A stretch of 20,646 bases of DNA from JBKHHU01 sp046539045 (GCA_046539045.1 JBKHHU010000043.1:1-20646), one strand, 5' to 3'. Positions 7,631 to 16,120 are shown, counted from the stretch's first letter. The notes: a model not told the origin generated them from the letters alone. Translations and numbers: made by a program.

Positions 7631-9061
7631 ATGACTGAAACCACGAGATATAATCCGGTAACAGACACGATTGTTGAGCAGCTCGGAAACATCGTCGGCG
7701 AGAAGCACGTGATTTTCGGTGATGCCGAGAAGCTGGAACCGTATTCCCATGACGAGGTGCCGGATTCCGAATACGCCCACATGCCGGAAGTTGCCGTTCG
7801 CCCGGAGACTGCCGAACAGATCGCCGCGATCATGAAACTCGCCAACAAGGAGCATATCGCCGTGACTCCGCGTGGTGCCGGTTCGGGCCTGTCCGGCGGG
7901 GCCGTGCCCATCGCAGGCGGTATTGTGCTGCTGATGGAGCGGATGAACAGCATACTGGAAATCGACCGCGACAACCTCTGCGCGGTCGTCCAGCCGGGAG
8001 TGATCACCAGCGAGATCAACGAAGCTGTCCGCGATTACGGCCTGTTCTATGCAGGGTATCCGATGAGCCTGGAGACGTGCTACATCGGCGGGAACGTCGC
8101 CGAAAATGCCGGTGGAGGCAAGGCCGTCAAGTATGGCGTCACCGCCCGATATGTTCTGGGGCTGGAGGTGGTCACGCCCACCGGGGAGATCGTCCAACTC
8201 GGTGGGAAGCTGGTCAAGAATGTGACCGGGTACAACCTCCTGCAGTTGATGCTGGGTTCGGAGGGCACGCTGGGCATCTTCACGAAGATCGTCCTCAAGC
8301 TCATGCCATTGCCCAAGGCGAACGTCGATCTGCTCGCGCTGTTCGAATCGGCAGAGCAGGCCATCGCCACGGTTCCCACCATCATGACCACCGGCGGGAT
8401 CATTCCCACGGCCATCGAGTTCATGGACAAGGCGTCCGTGCAGACCGCGTGCAAGTTCCTCAACGAAACGATTCCGTACGAGAAATGCGGAGCGATGCTG
8501 CTGATCACCGTCGACGGCTCCGACGAGCAGCAGGTGGAGCGGGAGTACGAGGCCATCGGCGAGCTGTGCCTGGAAAACGGGGCGATGGAGGTCTACGTCG
8601 CGGACAATCACACCACCTCCGAACGGATCTGGTCGGTCCGGCGCAACATTCCCGAAGCGTTCGCCGCCATTTCCTCCGAACAGGGCAACGAGGATCTGGT
8701 CGTGCCGATTGCCGAGATCGCCAACCTCGTTAACGGCATGGCCGAGATCGCCGAGAAGCACAGAGTGCATATCCCCGCCTACGGCCACGCCGGAGACGGC
8801 AACATGCACACGAGGATCGTTAAAGGCGCAGACGTGCCGTTGGAAGCCTGGAAACAGACGCTTCCGGCCGTTCAACACGAGCTGTACGAGTTGACGGCCC
8901 GGTTGGGCGGGCGCATCAGCGGCGAGCACGGCATCGGGCACAAGCGCAAGAAGCACATGCCGATGTTCGTCTCGGAGAGCTACATCGACATGATGCGGGC
9001 CGTGAAACGATCTCTGGATCCCAACGGGGTTCTGAATCCCGGCAAGATCTTCGACATGTAA
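7631..9061 (+). CDS. FAD-linked 2-hydroxyacid oxidase (GlcD / D-lactate dehydrogenase type)
   Basis: A 476-residue VAO/PCMH-type flavoprotein of the GlcD family. The FAD-binding N-terminal domain has PRGAGSGLSGGAVP (80-93), NVAENAGGGKAVKYGVTARY (155-174) and GSEGTLGIFTKIVLKLMP (209-226). The C-terminal FAD-oxidase domain has the metal/substrate motif YGHAGDGNMH (384-393), GEHGIG (431-436) and LNPGKIF (468-474). The family oxidises glycolate, D-lactate, D-2-hydroxyglutarate and similar acids. Gene order after etfBA resembles the lactate dehydrogenase/Etf operons of acetogens (lctBCD), making EtfAB the likely electron acceptor. No GlcE or iron-sulfur GlcF gene is adjacent, which supports the Etf route. 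The exact acid is unknown. The Shine-Dalgarno before the ATG at 7631 is weak (CTGGAAC), but the family start agrees. Confidence 0.92.
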   Translation: MTETTRYNPVTDTIVEQLGNIVGEKHVIFGDAEKLEPYSHDEVPDSEYAHMPEVAVRPETAEQIAAIMKLANKEHIAVTPRGAGSGLSGGAVPIAGGIVLLMERMNSILEIDRDNLCAVVQPGVITSEINEAVRDYGLFYAGYPMSLETCYIGGNVAENAGGGKAVKYGVTARYVLGLEVVTPTGEIVQLGGKLVKNVTGYNLLQLMLGSEGTLGIFTKIVLKLMPLPKANVDLLALFESAEQAIATVPTIMTTGGIIPTAIEFMDKASVQTACKFLNETIPYEKCGAMLLITVDGSDEQQVEREYEAIGELCLENGAMEVYVADNHTTSERIWSVRRNIPEAFAAISSEQGNEDLVVPIAEIANLVNGMAEIAEKHRVHIPAYGHAGDGNMHTRIVKGADVPLEAWKQTLPAVQHELYELTARLGGRISGEHGIGHKRKKHMPMFVSESYIDMMRAVKRSLDPNGVLNPGKIFDM

Positions 9062-9064
9062 AAG

Positions 9065-9094
9065 TCGCTGCCGGCCGATAGGGACGGCGAGCGA
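9065..9094. terminator. Possible bidirectional terminator hairpin after the oxidase gene
   Basis: TCGCT-GCCG at 9065-9073 can pair with CGGC-g-AGCGA at 9085-9094 (nine pairs, one bulged G, 11-base loop). It starts four bases after the oxidase stop codon, in the short gap between two convergent genes. No T-tract is present. Confidence 0.3.
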
Positions 9095-9164
9095 GATCCA
9101 CCCGGCGCATGCAAGCGCGGCGAACCCCGAGATCCGCCGCGCTTGGGGGCTGTGTCGAGATCGA

Positions 9165-9932
9165 TTACTGTTTCTCGAGCGGATCCTCGAGGCCGAGCGA
9201 TTCCTTCAGTTCGGCGATCCGGAGCGACGGCTTGCGGCGGCGCCGTTTTCGTCGACGTCCCGGCTGGGGAACGTCCGGGGCAGGAACGCGGATGGGATGC
9301 TCTTCAATGGTGACGACGGCCTCGGTGATGCTGCGGGCGTAGAGGTCGGCCTTGATTTCCTCGTGGAGCCCCTCTGCACGGTTGAAGACCCCGCCTGCCA
9401 CCAGAACCTGCATGTCCGGACAGATGCCCACCTCGCGGATCAGTTCGATGAGATGTCGCAGTTGAGGGACCTCGCCGGCCACCGCTCCATACACCGCAAG
9501 AACATCCGGCTCTTCCTTGCCCAGCAGTTGCAGGATTTCGTCAGCGGGAACGTTGGACCCGAGGAACACCACATGCCACCCCTGAGCCTCGAAGATGTCC
9601 GACATGATCTGGGCACCCAACTCGTGGATCTCGCCCTCGCCGTTGATGACGACCATGCGTTTGCCGTGCTTGGGCTCGCGGGCAAGGAACAGGTGCAGTT
9701 GATCGGCAATCATCCGGTTGATCCGTGTGGCCATGTGCTCGGTCAGCGTATTGATGTGACCGTTCCGATGGAGTTTCTCAACCTGCTCCATCGCCGGCCA
9801 GATGATGCTCCGCAACAACCGGGTGGCGGTTTCACCACGATCGTGGGCGTCGAAGATCACTTCCCGGGCCTCGGCACGTCGGCCGGCAAACAGATGTTCG
9901 AGGTACTGCTTGAAGAGAGTCGCAAGTTCCAT
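9165..9932 (-). CDS. Stand-alone cobalamin-binding protein with a basic C-terminal tail
   Basis: A 255-residue protein with the two-part B12 module of methionine synthases and CarH/LitR regulators. A helical-bundle cap is at about 1-88, then a Rossmann B12-binding domain at about 91-210. The lower-ligand motif is EIHELG (101-106), so His103 would coordinate cobalt (the usual DxHxxG has Glu for Asp here). GSN follows at 125-127 and AGG at 179-181. In the cap, NTLTEH (61-66) aligns with the Glu-His of the CarH Wx9EH motif, but the Trp position is His55. There is no HTH or methyltransferase domain. Instead residues 225-234 are almost all Arg/Lys (GRRRKRRRRK), followed by a short helix. The start at 9932 has AAAGGA eight bases upstream; an in-frame ATG at 9992 with GGAG five bases upstream is an alternative adding 20 residues. 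Confidence 0.85.
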   Translation of the reverse strand: MELATLFKQYLEHLFAGRRAEAREVIFDAHDRGETATRLLRSIIWPAMEQVEKLHRNGHINTLTEHMATRINRMIADQLHLFLAREPKHGKRMVVINGEGEIHELGAQIMSDIFEAQGWHVVFLGSNVPADEILQLLGKEEPDVLAVYGAVAGEVPQLRHLIELIREVGICPDMQVLVAGGVFNRAEGLHEEIKADLYARSITEAVVTIEEHPIRVPAPDVPQPGRRRKRRRRKPSLRIAELKESLGLEDPLEKQ

Positions 9933-9992
9933 TTCGTCGTCCTTTCCGCTCTTCCGGTACCCGGGTGTACTTCCTCCAGGCGTGGCGCTCAT

Positions 9993-10496
9993 ACTGCTCC
10001 GATTTTTCGTTAATTTAGGTACTCTACGTGACACAGGTAAGATCGGACAAGGCAATTTGATAGCTTGAGTAAAATAGATAAGATGGGAAAGTTTAACGGA
10101 TCCTGAGCGTTGCTACAGCTGAATGTTCGGCGTAACATTAGCTATTGAAGGCTCTTGCGCGGAAGACCGTGATCCCCTGTTGTGTCGTGAGCCACCACGC
10201 GTGGATGATGGGGACATGGCGGGAGGATTCAGGTAACCCTGGCAATTCCGAGTTTCAACACCTTCTCACCGCCGGTGCGCGATGGTGAAAGCATCGGCAG
10301 AGGGCGATTGTCCCTTGTGAAGGGGGGACGTAGACCGGCTCAAGAGGCTGCTGCAGTGAGGGAGACTTCTCACCGCCGGTGCGCGATGGTGAAACCGCAT
10401 CGGGAGAGGGCACGCCTGTCCCTTGTGAAGGGGGGACGTAGAGCCGCCCAAGAGCCTGCTGCAGTGATGGAGATGTTTGGTCCCGTAGTTTGGGCG
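9993..10496. other. Intergenic region between the cyclase and cobalamin-protein genes
   Basis: About 500 bases without a gene. The right part is filled by the tandem repeat described separately. The part nearest the cobalamin-protein gene is more A/T-rich than its surroundings (about 10000-10095) and likely carries that gene's promoter. A weak minus-strand match is TTGTCC, 18 bases, then TAGAGT, near 10050-10020. I looked for a cobalamin riboswitch and saw no convincing conserved box. CCACGCGTGG near 10193 is a short palindrome of unknown meaning. Confidence 0.4.
10262..10473. repeat. Two tandem copies of a ~105-base intergenic repeat
   Basis: Copy 1 covers 10262-10365 and copy 2 covers 10366-10473. 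Identical blocks are 10262-10290 with 10366-10394 (29 bases), 10309-10334 with 10417-10442 (26 bases) and the 12-base CTGCTGCAGTGA at 10348 and 10456. The stretches between them vary, and a net 4-base insertion in copy 2 shifts the period from 104 to 108. Each copy holds CCCTTGTGAAGGG, a small hairpin, next to a run of six G. The unit sits 24 bases downstream of the cyclase stop. It looks like an interspersed palindromic repeat family rather than a CRISPR or a gene. Confidence 0.8.
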
Positions 10497-11435
10497 TCAG
10501 GATAGCGCCCGGTAACGGCTGCCGTTCTTGTAGGCATGCCAGTCGACCACGCAATTCCTACCTGCGTCCTTGGCGGCGTATAGCGCCTCGTCGGCGCGGT
10601 GAATCAGGTCGTCCAGTGCCACGGCCCCGTCGGTCATCGCCAGCCCGACGGAGATCTGCACCGGGAACTCCTTGGAGCCGACGCGGAAGTCGGTCTCGCT
10701 GATAATCCGGCGCAGTTCGTCGGCCTTGGAGAGTGCTTCCTCCCGGCTGATCCCCGCCAGCACGGTCAGGAATTCCTCGCCACCATACCTGCCGATGGCG
10801 TCATACGATCGAAGCGTGAGTTTCAGGCGTGTGGCCACTTCCTTGAGCACGACATCGCCGGTCTTGTGGCCGAAGGTGTCGTTGATCGCTTTGAAGTGGT
10901 CCACATCGGCCATGAGTACGGCAGAACTGCGTCCTTCGCGGTACGCACGGTCGATCTCTTTCTCAGCCAGCCGCATGATCTCCGCACGGTTGAAAATCCC
11001 GGTGAGCGCATCATGGGTTGCCTGCTGCCGCAAGGCTTCCTGGGCGTCCAGCAGTTGCTCCTGCAGTTGTACGATACGCTCGCCGACACGGACGCGAACG
11101 CGAAGCTCTTCGGCATCGAACGGTTTGGCGATGTAATCATCCGCCCCGCTCTGCAGTCCCTGGATGATGTCTTCCCGTTGTCCCTTCGCCGTCAGCAGCA
11201 TCAGGTACATGTAATCGCCGTGCGGAAGCCGACGGGCCTGAGAGATTACTTCCGGACCGTTTCTGGACGGCATCATCCAGTCGAGAATCGCCAAGCGCGG
11301 GCCGTCCTTTCGGCAGAGAGCAGCCATGGCCCCGTCCCCATCGGCACAGGTGACCACCTCGTATTCCCATTTCCGAAGCATCGATTCCAGAACGCGCCTC
11401 GAAACAGGATCATCCTCTGCGATCAGGATCCGCAA
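10497..11435 (-). CDS. Response-regulator diguanylate cyclase (REC-GGDEF)
   Basis: A 312-residue PleD/WspR-type protein. The N-terminal receiver domain (about 1-118) has the acidic pair Asp8-Asp9, phosphoacceptor Asp52 (ILDWMMP), Thr82 and Lys104 (AKPF). A helical linker (about 115-140) leads to a GGDEF domain starting HDALTGIFNR (141-150). The active site is GGEEF (218-222), a functional variant that makes c-di-GMP from GTP. The inhibitory I-site RSYD (209-212) lies exactly five residues before it, so product feedback should be intact. The start is a TTG at 11435, supported by GAGGAG about nine bases upstream and by the receiver N-terminus (MRILIAEDD). It overlaps the 3' end of the hybrid kinase gene by 13 bases, which argues that the kinase phosphorylates it and that both are co-translated. 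Confidence 0.93.
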   Translation of the reverse strand: MRILIAEDDPVSRRVLESMLRKWEYEVVTCADGDGAMAALCRKDGPRLAILDWMMPSRNGPEVISQARRLPHGDYMYLMLLTAKGQREDIIQGLQSGADDYIAKPFDAEELRVRVRVGERIVQLQEQLLDAQEALRQQATHDALTGIFNRAEIMRLAEKEIDRAYREGRSSAVLMADVDHFKAINDTFGHKTGDVVLKEVATRLKLTLRSYDAIGRYGGEEFLTVLAGISREEALSKADELRRIISETDFRVGSKEFPVQISVGLAMTDGAVALDDLIHRADEALYAAKDAGRNCVVDWHAYKNGSRYRALS

Positions 11436-14400
11436 TTCTTGCTCTCCTCGCGCCCGTCACGGGCTTCGACCCACTGGATCACCGCGCTCCGCAGTACCAG
11501 AAGCGCATCTTTGGTCTTGGCGACATCGTTCTCGACAGCCATGGCCCGGAGAGTTCGGATATCCCGAAGGAGATTCTTCTCTGGCGGCAGGGCCGATTGC
11601 AGTTGGCCCGCCAACTCCGCTGCCTCGGACATCTCCTCGGCGTCCACGGCCCGGTCGATCTGCTCCAGAAGCGGTAGGACCCACTCGCGGAGCGTCTGTT
11701 CGCCACGGGCGATCCGCCCGGAGCGGCCGACGTCACTGATTACATCGGCGGAAGTCGCTGCCGGTATAACTAAGTCCATGCCTTTTCTGGAGAAGGACAC
11801 CATCTGCTGCATTGTCCGTCGGAGCCGGGCGGCATCGATTGGCTTGGAGACATAGCCGTCCATCCCCGCCCGCAGGCACTTGTCGCGATCGCTCTTCATG
11901 GCGTAAGCAGTCAGAGCGATGATTGGCACGTGTGTGCGTTCTTCGGCTTCCATCCGGCGTATCCGCCCGGTTGCTTCCAACCCGTCCATTTCAGGCATCT
12001 GTACGTCCATCAGGATCAGGTCGTACCGGCCGGGCTGAAACTCCTCCACAGCGGCCTGGCCATTATTCACCAGCGTCACCCGGTGGCCCCACTTCTCCAA
12101 CAGCCGCCTGGCGAAGATGCAGTTGACCTCATTGTCCTCCGCTACGAGGATATTCAGATCCGTCAGCGTCTCAGGCTCGCCCGGGACGGCGTCCGCCCCG
12201 CGGCTGGGATCCGCATCTCGCAATCCGTCCGCGTCGGATAAGTCTGAGGTGTTCTCGCTGTCGGAGGCCTCGGGAAATTCCACTTCAAAACCGAAGGCCG
12301 ACCCGTCGCCGGGGTGGGTCACCAGTTCGATCTGGCCGCCCATTGCCTCCACCAACTGATAGACAATCGTAAGCCCGAGACCGGTCCCGCCGTGCTTCCG
12401 CGTAACGCTTCCGTCGCCCTGACAGAATGGATGGAAAATATGCCGCTGTTGCTCCGGCGAGATGCCCATGCCGGTGTCCCAGACCGTGAACCGCACGACA
12501 ACGCCCTTCTCGCCCGGCCCGGCCGATTCCACCGTGAGCCCAACCGTGCCGCTGTCGGTGAATTTGACTGCATTGTCCAGAAGATTCACCAGCACCTGGT
12601 TCAGCCGCTTCCGGTCGCCGATCAGCTTGGGCGGAATATCCGGGTCGATCTTCGTCTGCAACTGCAGGCCCTTCTTTTCGGCTCGTGCCTGGATACCCCG
12701 GATCGTGCTTTCCAGGCTCTCCACAAGAGCAAACGGGTGCGGCTGGAGCGAGAGCTTTCCGACTTCCATTTTCGAGAAGTCGAGAATCTCGTTCATCAGC
12801 GACAGCATCTGCTCGGCCGAGTTCCGCACGATCTGCAGATACTCCAACTGCTCGTCATTCAGTTGGGTCTGCAGAGCCAAATCGGTCATGCCGATGATAC
12901 CGTTCATAGGGGTGCGGATCTCGTGAGAGATGTTGGCCAGGAATTCACTTTTGGCCTTCACGGCAGATTCCGCAGCCTCGGCCGCTTCGAGCATCTTCTG
13001 CTCGGCGATCTTCCGTTCGGTGATATCGTAACCGACGCCCACGATGGCGGTGATTTCGCCATCGGGCTGTTTGACCGGGCACATGGTTTGCCCGAGATGC
13101 CGGACGGTTCGGTCGGAGTCGGTCACCGCGATTTCCTTGGTCAACATTTTGCCGGTCTGGCAGACCTGACGGAATTCACGTGTGAACCGCTCGGCCAGTC
13201 GCTTCGGGAAGATTTCCGCATCGCATTTGCCAATCACGTCTCCGGCATCGGCCGCAAAGAGTTGCTTGAAGGCCCTGTTCACGGCGAGATACCGCCCGTG
13301 AACATCCTTCAGGAAGACGACGGCTGGGATATTCTCCAGGATGACCTGCTGCTGGCGGAGCAGGGCGCTGCGCTGTTTCTCCGCCCGAACACGATCGCTG
13401 ATATCGCTGGCGATCCCTTGCATGCCGACCAACAGGCCGTCGCGGAACAGCGGGGCCGATTTCATCTCGATATTGATGCGCCGCCCCGACTTATGCAGCA
13501 CTTCCAGACAGAAAGGCTGAGATACCGGCTGCCCGTGCAACCGCTTGCGCGTTCTCTCCCGAACGTCTTCGAGGTACTCCGGAGCAATCATGTCATCGAT
13601 GTTCATGTGCTTGATTTCATCAAGCGTATAGCCGGTGATTCTCTCTGCCGAGCGGCTGGCGAACGTGTACTTCCCGCGAAGATCGATCTGGAACACGATG
13701 TCATAGACGTTGTCGATGACGTACTGGAGCCGCTGTTTCGACGCGACCAGTGCCTCCTGGGCCTGCCTTCGCTCGGTGATGTCTTCCAGCAGCCCGTCGA
13801 TGTACATCGGATTACCATCGGCATCGCTGACCAGCGTGCTGGTCACAGCCGCCCAGATCTCCGCACCGTCTTTCCGCTTCAGGCGCATCTCGAACTGCCC
13901 AACGCTGCCTTGCGACTGGATCCGCCCCCAGAATTCCTCCGCTTCAGTCAGGTCCTGGTACAGTGAATGAATCTCGCAATCCCGCAGTTCGTCCGGACTG
14001 TCGTACCCGAATATCCGCGCCATGGCCGGGTTCACCATGGTCAACCGGCCTGTCGGACCGGCTTGCCGTCTGTAGACCCCCACCGGCAAGTGGTCGATCA
14101 GAGCCTGATAACGCTTCTCCGATTCCCGAAGCGCCTCAGCCGCTTGCCGGGCGCTGCTGACGTCGATCCAGATGCAGACGAAACCACGCACTTCACCGTC
14201 CTGCCCTCGCAACGGATTCAGCGTGATGTCCGAATGCACCGTCTGACCGTCCGGACGAACGTAGGCAGCCGAAAACTGCCCGCCGTCGCCGCCCATCGCC
14301 GCGTCTACGACCATCTGAACCTTCTGCCGCTCTCCCGCCGGCCAGAAGTCGACCATCGGCTTTCCTATCGCCTTCTCACGATGCATTCCGAGCATCGACA

Positions 14401-16120
14401 GCCCCGCGGAGTTGATCTCCAGACACTCGGCTTCCCGCCCGAAAAGGAAAATGCTATTGGGCGAACCCTCCGCCAATGTCCGGTAACGCCGTTCCGAATC
14501 GCACACCTTCCGACCGAATTCTAACGTCGACTGGTATCCGATGAATCCGGCCAGGATGAGCAAACCGATGGCGCCGCCTATGGTCAGTCCGAACAGCCGA
14601 TGCCCGATGATCCCTTGAGCTTCGGCAACGGTCACCACCTGCCAGTCGGTGGAGCCAAATCGGATTCTGCTGACGTAGTATGGGACTTGGTCCATATACG
14701 CCCAGCCATCCTGAACGGGATGATCGAACAACGGCTCCCGTTTGCCGTTCTCCTGCACCCCTGCCGACATCGTTTCGGACTTGCCCGCAATCAAAGCTCC
14801 GTCGGCTTTCTGTCTGCCCGAGAGGTAGATGACGCCCTCAGGGTCGGCAAGGTACGCCCGATCGTAGTTGGCGAATTCTTCAGCATGGTCCCGCAGACGT
14901 TTTTTGACCACGAGGACACCGATGATCTCTCCCCCGTCGTCGCGGACCGGGTACGAAGCGTAGTAGCCGAGCCTGCCGGAAGTCACACCGCGTGCGAAAT
15001 ATCCACCGGCCTGTCCCTTCATGGCAAGTTTGAAATACGGCCGGAAGGCATAGTGCTTGGCGAGGAAGCTGGTCGGCTCGTTGCGATTGGAAGAGGCAAC
15101 CACAGTCCCGGAAGGATCCATTATGTAGCACACGGCCTCTCCGATCGTCTGGGCCATCGAGTCCAACGCGACGTTCGGGTGGGCGATGTCATCAAACGGC
15201 TTGCCGCTCAGCAGCACCCGCATTGACGCGAGATCGGCCAGAGTCTCAGCCGCGTGATCGGCGGTGGACATGGAACGCAATACGTGCCGCTGCAGCATGA
15301 GCGCGTCCCGGTCGTTACCTGAAACCACGTCGTGCTCAGCCCGGTTGCCGATGTAATTGGCCAACAGCCCTGTTGCTACAGCGACACCGGCAACAGCCGC
15401 CAGTACGGTCCCCGGCCTGCTTCGCCCGAAGTCCTCACCCTGTTGCCCGGGCCGGCGGATCGCCCGCCAGTAAATCCACCCTGCCGCCGCCTGACAGAGC
15501 GTAACGATCAGGACCAGCAGTTCCGAGGCGCTGGTCAGCGGATGAAGGTTGCCGCGCCAAAGCACCGGTCCCTCAACCAACTGCCCCCAGGCGCGGACCG
15601 ACTGGCAGACTGCCCCCAAAGCCAGACTCAGCAGAAAGACGCGGTAATGCCAGACCTTGTTACTCATACCTGATCTGCGGGCAGCCAGTCCCAGACCAAT
15701 CAGCAGCACCAGCGGAGCCAGAACCCCCATCACCAGGAAATCCACCACCGCCGGCCAGGTTTGCCACAGTGAACTCGACACAAGAACAAAAGGAACCAGC
15801 CACCACAGGCAGGGTTCTGCCCGTCGTCCAAGGCCCCGCCCGACAAACAGAAACAGGAAGTACAACCCTGCCGAACGCAAGGCGATGTAGATCATGGGAG
15901 CCGCGGGTTGGGCCGCGGTCATGTACACGAAAACCTGCAGCCATTCCGCCAACCCCCAAACCAGGGCAAATCCGCCCAGCAAGCGGAAACCCACCTGGCC
16001 CTGTTCGCGCCTGTCAAGCAACCAGCATCCGACCGCCAGAACAACCATCGCCAAACCAACGAGGAAGTGCAGGTAGTCCATCTGCTCGTATAGTAACTCT
16101 GTCATTGCCAACCGCAGCAT
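11423..16120 (-). CDS. Membrane hybrid histidine kinase: DctB-like Cache, four PAS, HisKA, HATPase, REC
   Basis: A 1565-residue sensor kinase. Residues 1-220 hold about six or seven membrane helices. A further helix at about 237-256 and one at 508-529 bracket a periplasmic sensor (about 260-505). Its block KHYAFRPYFKLAMKGQ...GYF...SGRLGYYASYPV (355-391) resembles the dCache domain of C4-dicarboxylate sensors such as DctB. Four PAS domains follow (about 545-660, 670-785, 790-910, 920-1035). HisKA has SHEIRTPMNG with His1066. The HATPase domain has Asn1183 in its N box, DTGMG (1215-1219) and GGTGLGL (1244-1250). The receiver has Asp1372 (MDVQMPEMDG) and Lys1426. The C-terminal helical 120 residues look like an HPt domain but contain no histidine. 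The start at 16120 is uncertain: AAAGGG lies 12 bases upstream, and an ATG at 16105 is equally possible. Confidence 0.93.
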   Translation of the reverse strand: MLRLAMTELLYEQMDYLHFLVGLAMVVLAVGCWLLDRREQGQVGFRLLGGFALVWGLAEWLQVFVYMTAAQPAAPMIYIALRSAGLYFLFLFVGRGLGRRAEPCLWWLVPFVLVSSSLWQTWPAVVDFLVMGVLAPLVLLIGLGLAARRSGMSNKVWHYRVFLLSLALGAVCQSVRAWGQLVEGPVLWRGNLHPLTSASELLVLIVTLCQAAAGWIYWRAIRRPGQQGEDFGRSRPGTVLAAVAGVAVATGLLANYIGNRAEHDVVSGNDRDALMLQRHVLRSMSTADHAAETLADLASMRVLLSGKPFDDIAHPNVALDSMAQTIGEAVCYIMDPSGTVVASSNRNEPTSFLAKHYAFRPYFKLAMKGQAGGYFARGVTSGRLGYYASYPVRDDGGEIIGVLVVKKRLRDHAEEFANYDRAYLADPEGVIYLSGRQKADGALIAGKSETMSAGVQENGKREPLFDHPVQDGWAYMDQVPYYVSRIRFGSTDWQVVTVAEAQGIIGHRLFGLTIGGAIGLLILAGFIGYQSTLEFGRKVCDSERRYRTLAEGSPNSIFLFGREAECLEINSAGLSMLGMHREKAIGKPMVDFWPAGERQKVQMVVDAAMGGDGGQFSAAYVRPDGQTVHSDITLNPLRGQDGEVRGFVCIWIDVSSARQAAEALRESEKRYQALIDHLPVGVYRRQAGPTGRLTMVNPAMARIFGYDSPDELRDCEIHSLYQDLTEAEEFWGRIQSQGSVGQFEMRLKRKDGAEIWAAVTSTLVSDADGNPMYIDGLLEDITERRQAQEALVASKQRLQYVIDNVYDIVFQIDLRGKYTFASRSAERITGYTLDEIKHMNIDDMIAPEYLEDVRERTRKRLHGQPVSQPFCLEVLHKSGRRINIEMKSAPLFRDGLLVGMQGIASDISDRVRAEKQRSALLRQQQVILENIPAVVFLKDVHGRYLAVNRAFKQLFAADAGDVIGKCDAEIFPKRLAERFTREFRQVCQTGKMLTKEIAVTDSDRTVRHLGQTMCPVKQPDGEITAIVGVGYDITERKIAEQKMLEAAEAAESAVKAKSEFLANISHEIRTPMNGIIGMTDLALQTQLNDEQLEYLQIVRNSAEQMLSLMNEILDFSKMEVGKLSLQPHPFALVESLESTIRGIQARAEKKGLQLQTKIDPDIPPKLIGDRKRLNQVLVNLLDNAVKFTDSGTVGLTVESAGPGEKGVVVRFTVWDTGMGISPEQQRHIFHPFCQGDGSVTRKHGGTGLGLTIVYQLVEAMGGQIELVTHPGDGSAFGFEVEFPEASDSENTSDLSDADGLRDADPSRGADAVPGEPETLTDLNILVAEDNEVNCIFARRLLEKWGHRVTLVNNGQAAVEEFQPGRYDLILMDVQMPEMDGLEATGRIRRMEAEERTHVPIIALTAYAMKSDRDKCLRAGMDGYVSKPIDAARLRRTMQQMVSFSRKGMDLVIPAATSADVISDVGRSGRIARGEQTLREWVLPLLEQIDRAVDAEEMSEAAELAGQLQSALPPEKNLLRDIRTLRAMAVENDVAKTKDALLVLRSAVIQWVEARDGREESKNCGS

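Noticed and set aside
5857..8956. Long antisense frames (453 and 601 codons) opposite etfA and the oxidase gene
   Set aside because: The plus-strand genes are unambiguous family members along the full length; the antisense products show no domain and reflect codon bias.
9993..10260. Cobalamin riboswitch upstream of the B12-binding protein
   Set aside because: A GCCACC is present near 10189 but on the wrong strand for this gene, and the other conserved boxes and pairings are not seen.
10262..10473. CRISPR array
   Set aside because: There are only two units, they are about 105 bases long with divergent internal patches, and no cas genes or uniform spacers exist.
10255..10554. 99-codon minus-strand frame over the tandem repeat
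   Set aside because: Its repeated VPPSQGT peptides simply translate the DNA repeat, and it overlaps the end of the cyclase gene.
12314..13966. 550-codon plus-strand frame within the hybrid kinase
   Set aside because: It is antisense to PAS, HisKA and HATPase coding sequence that is intact and recognisable.
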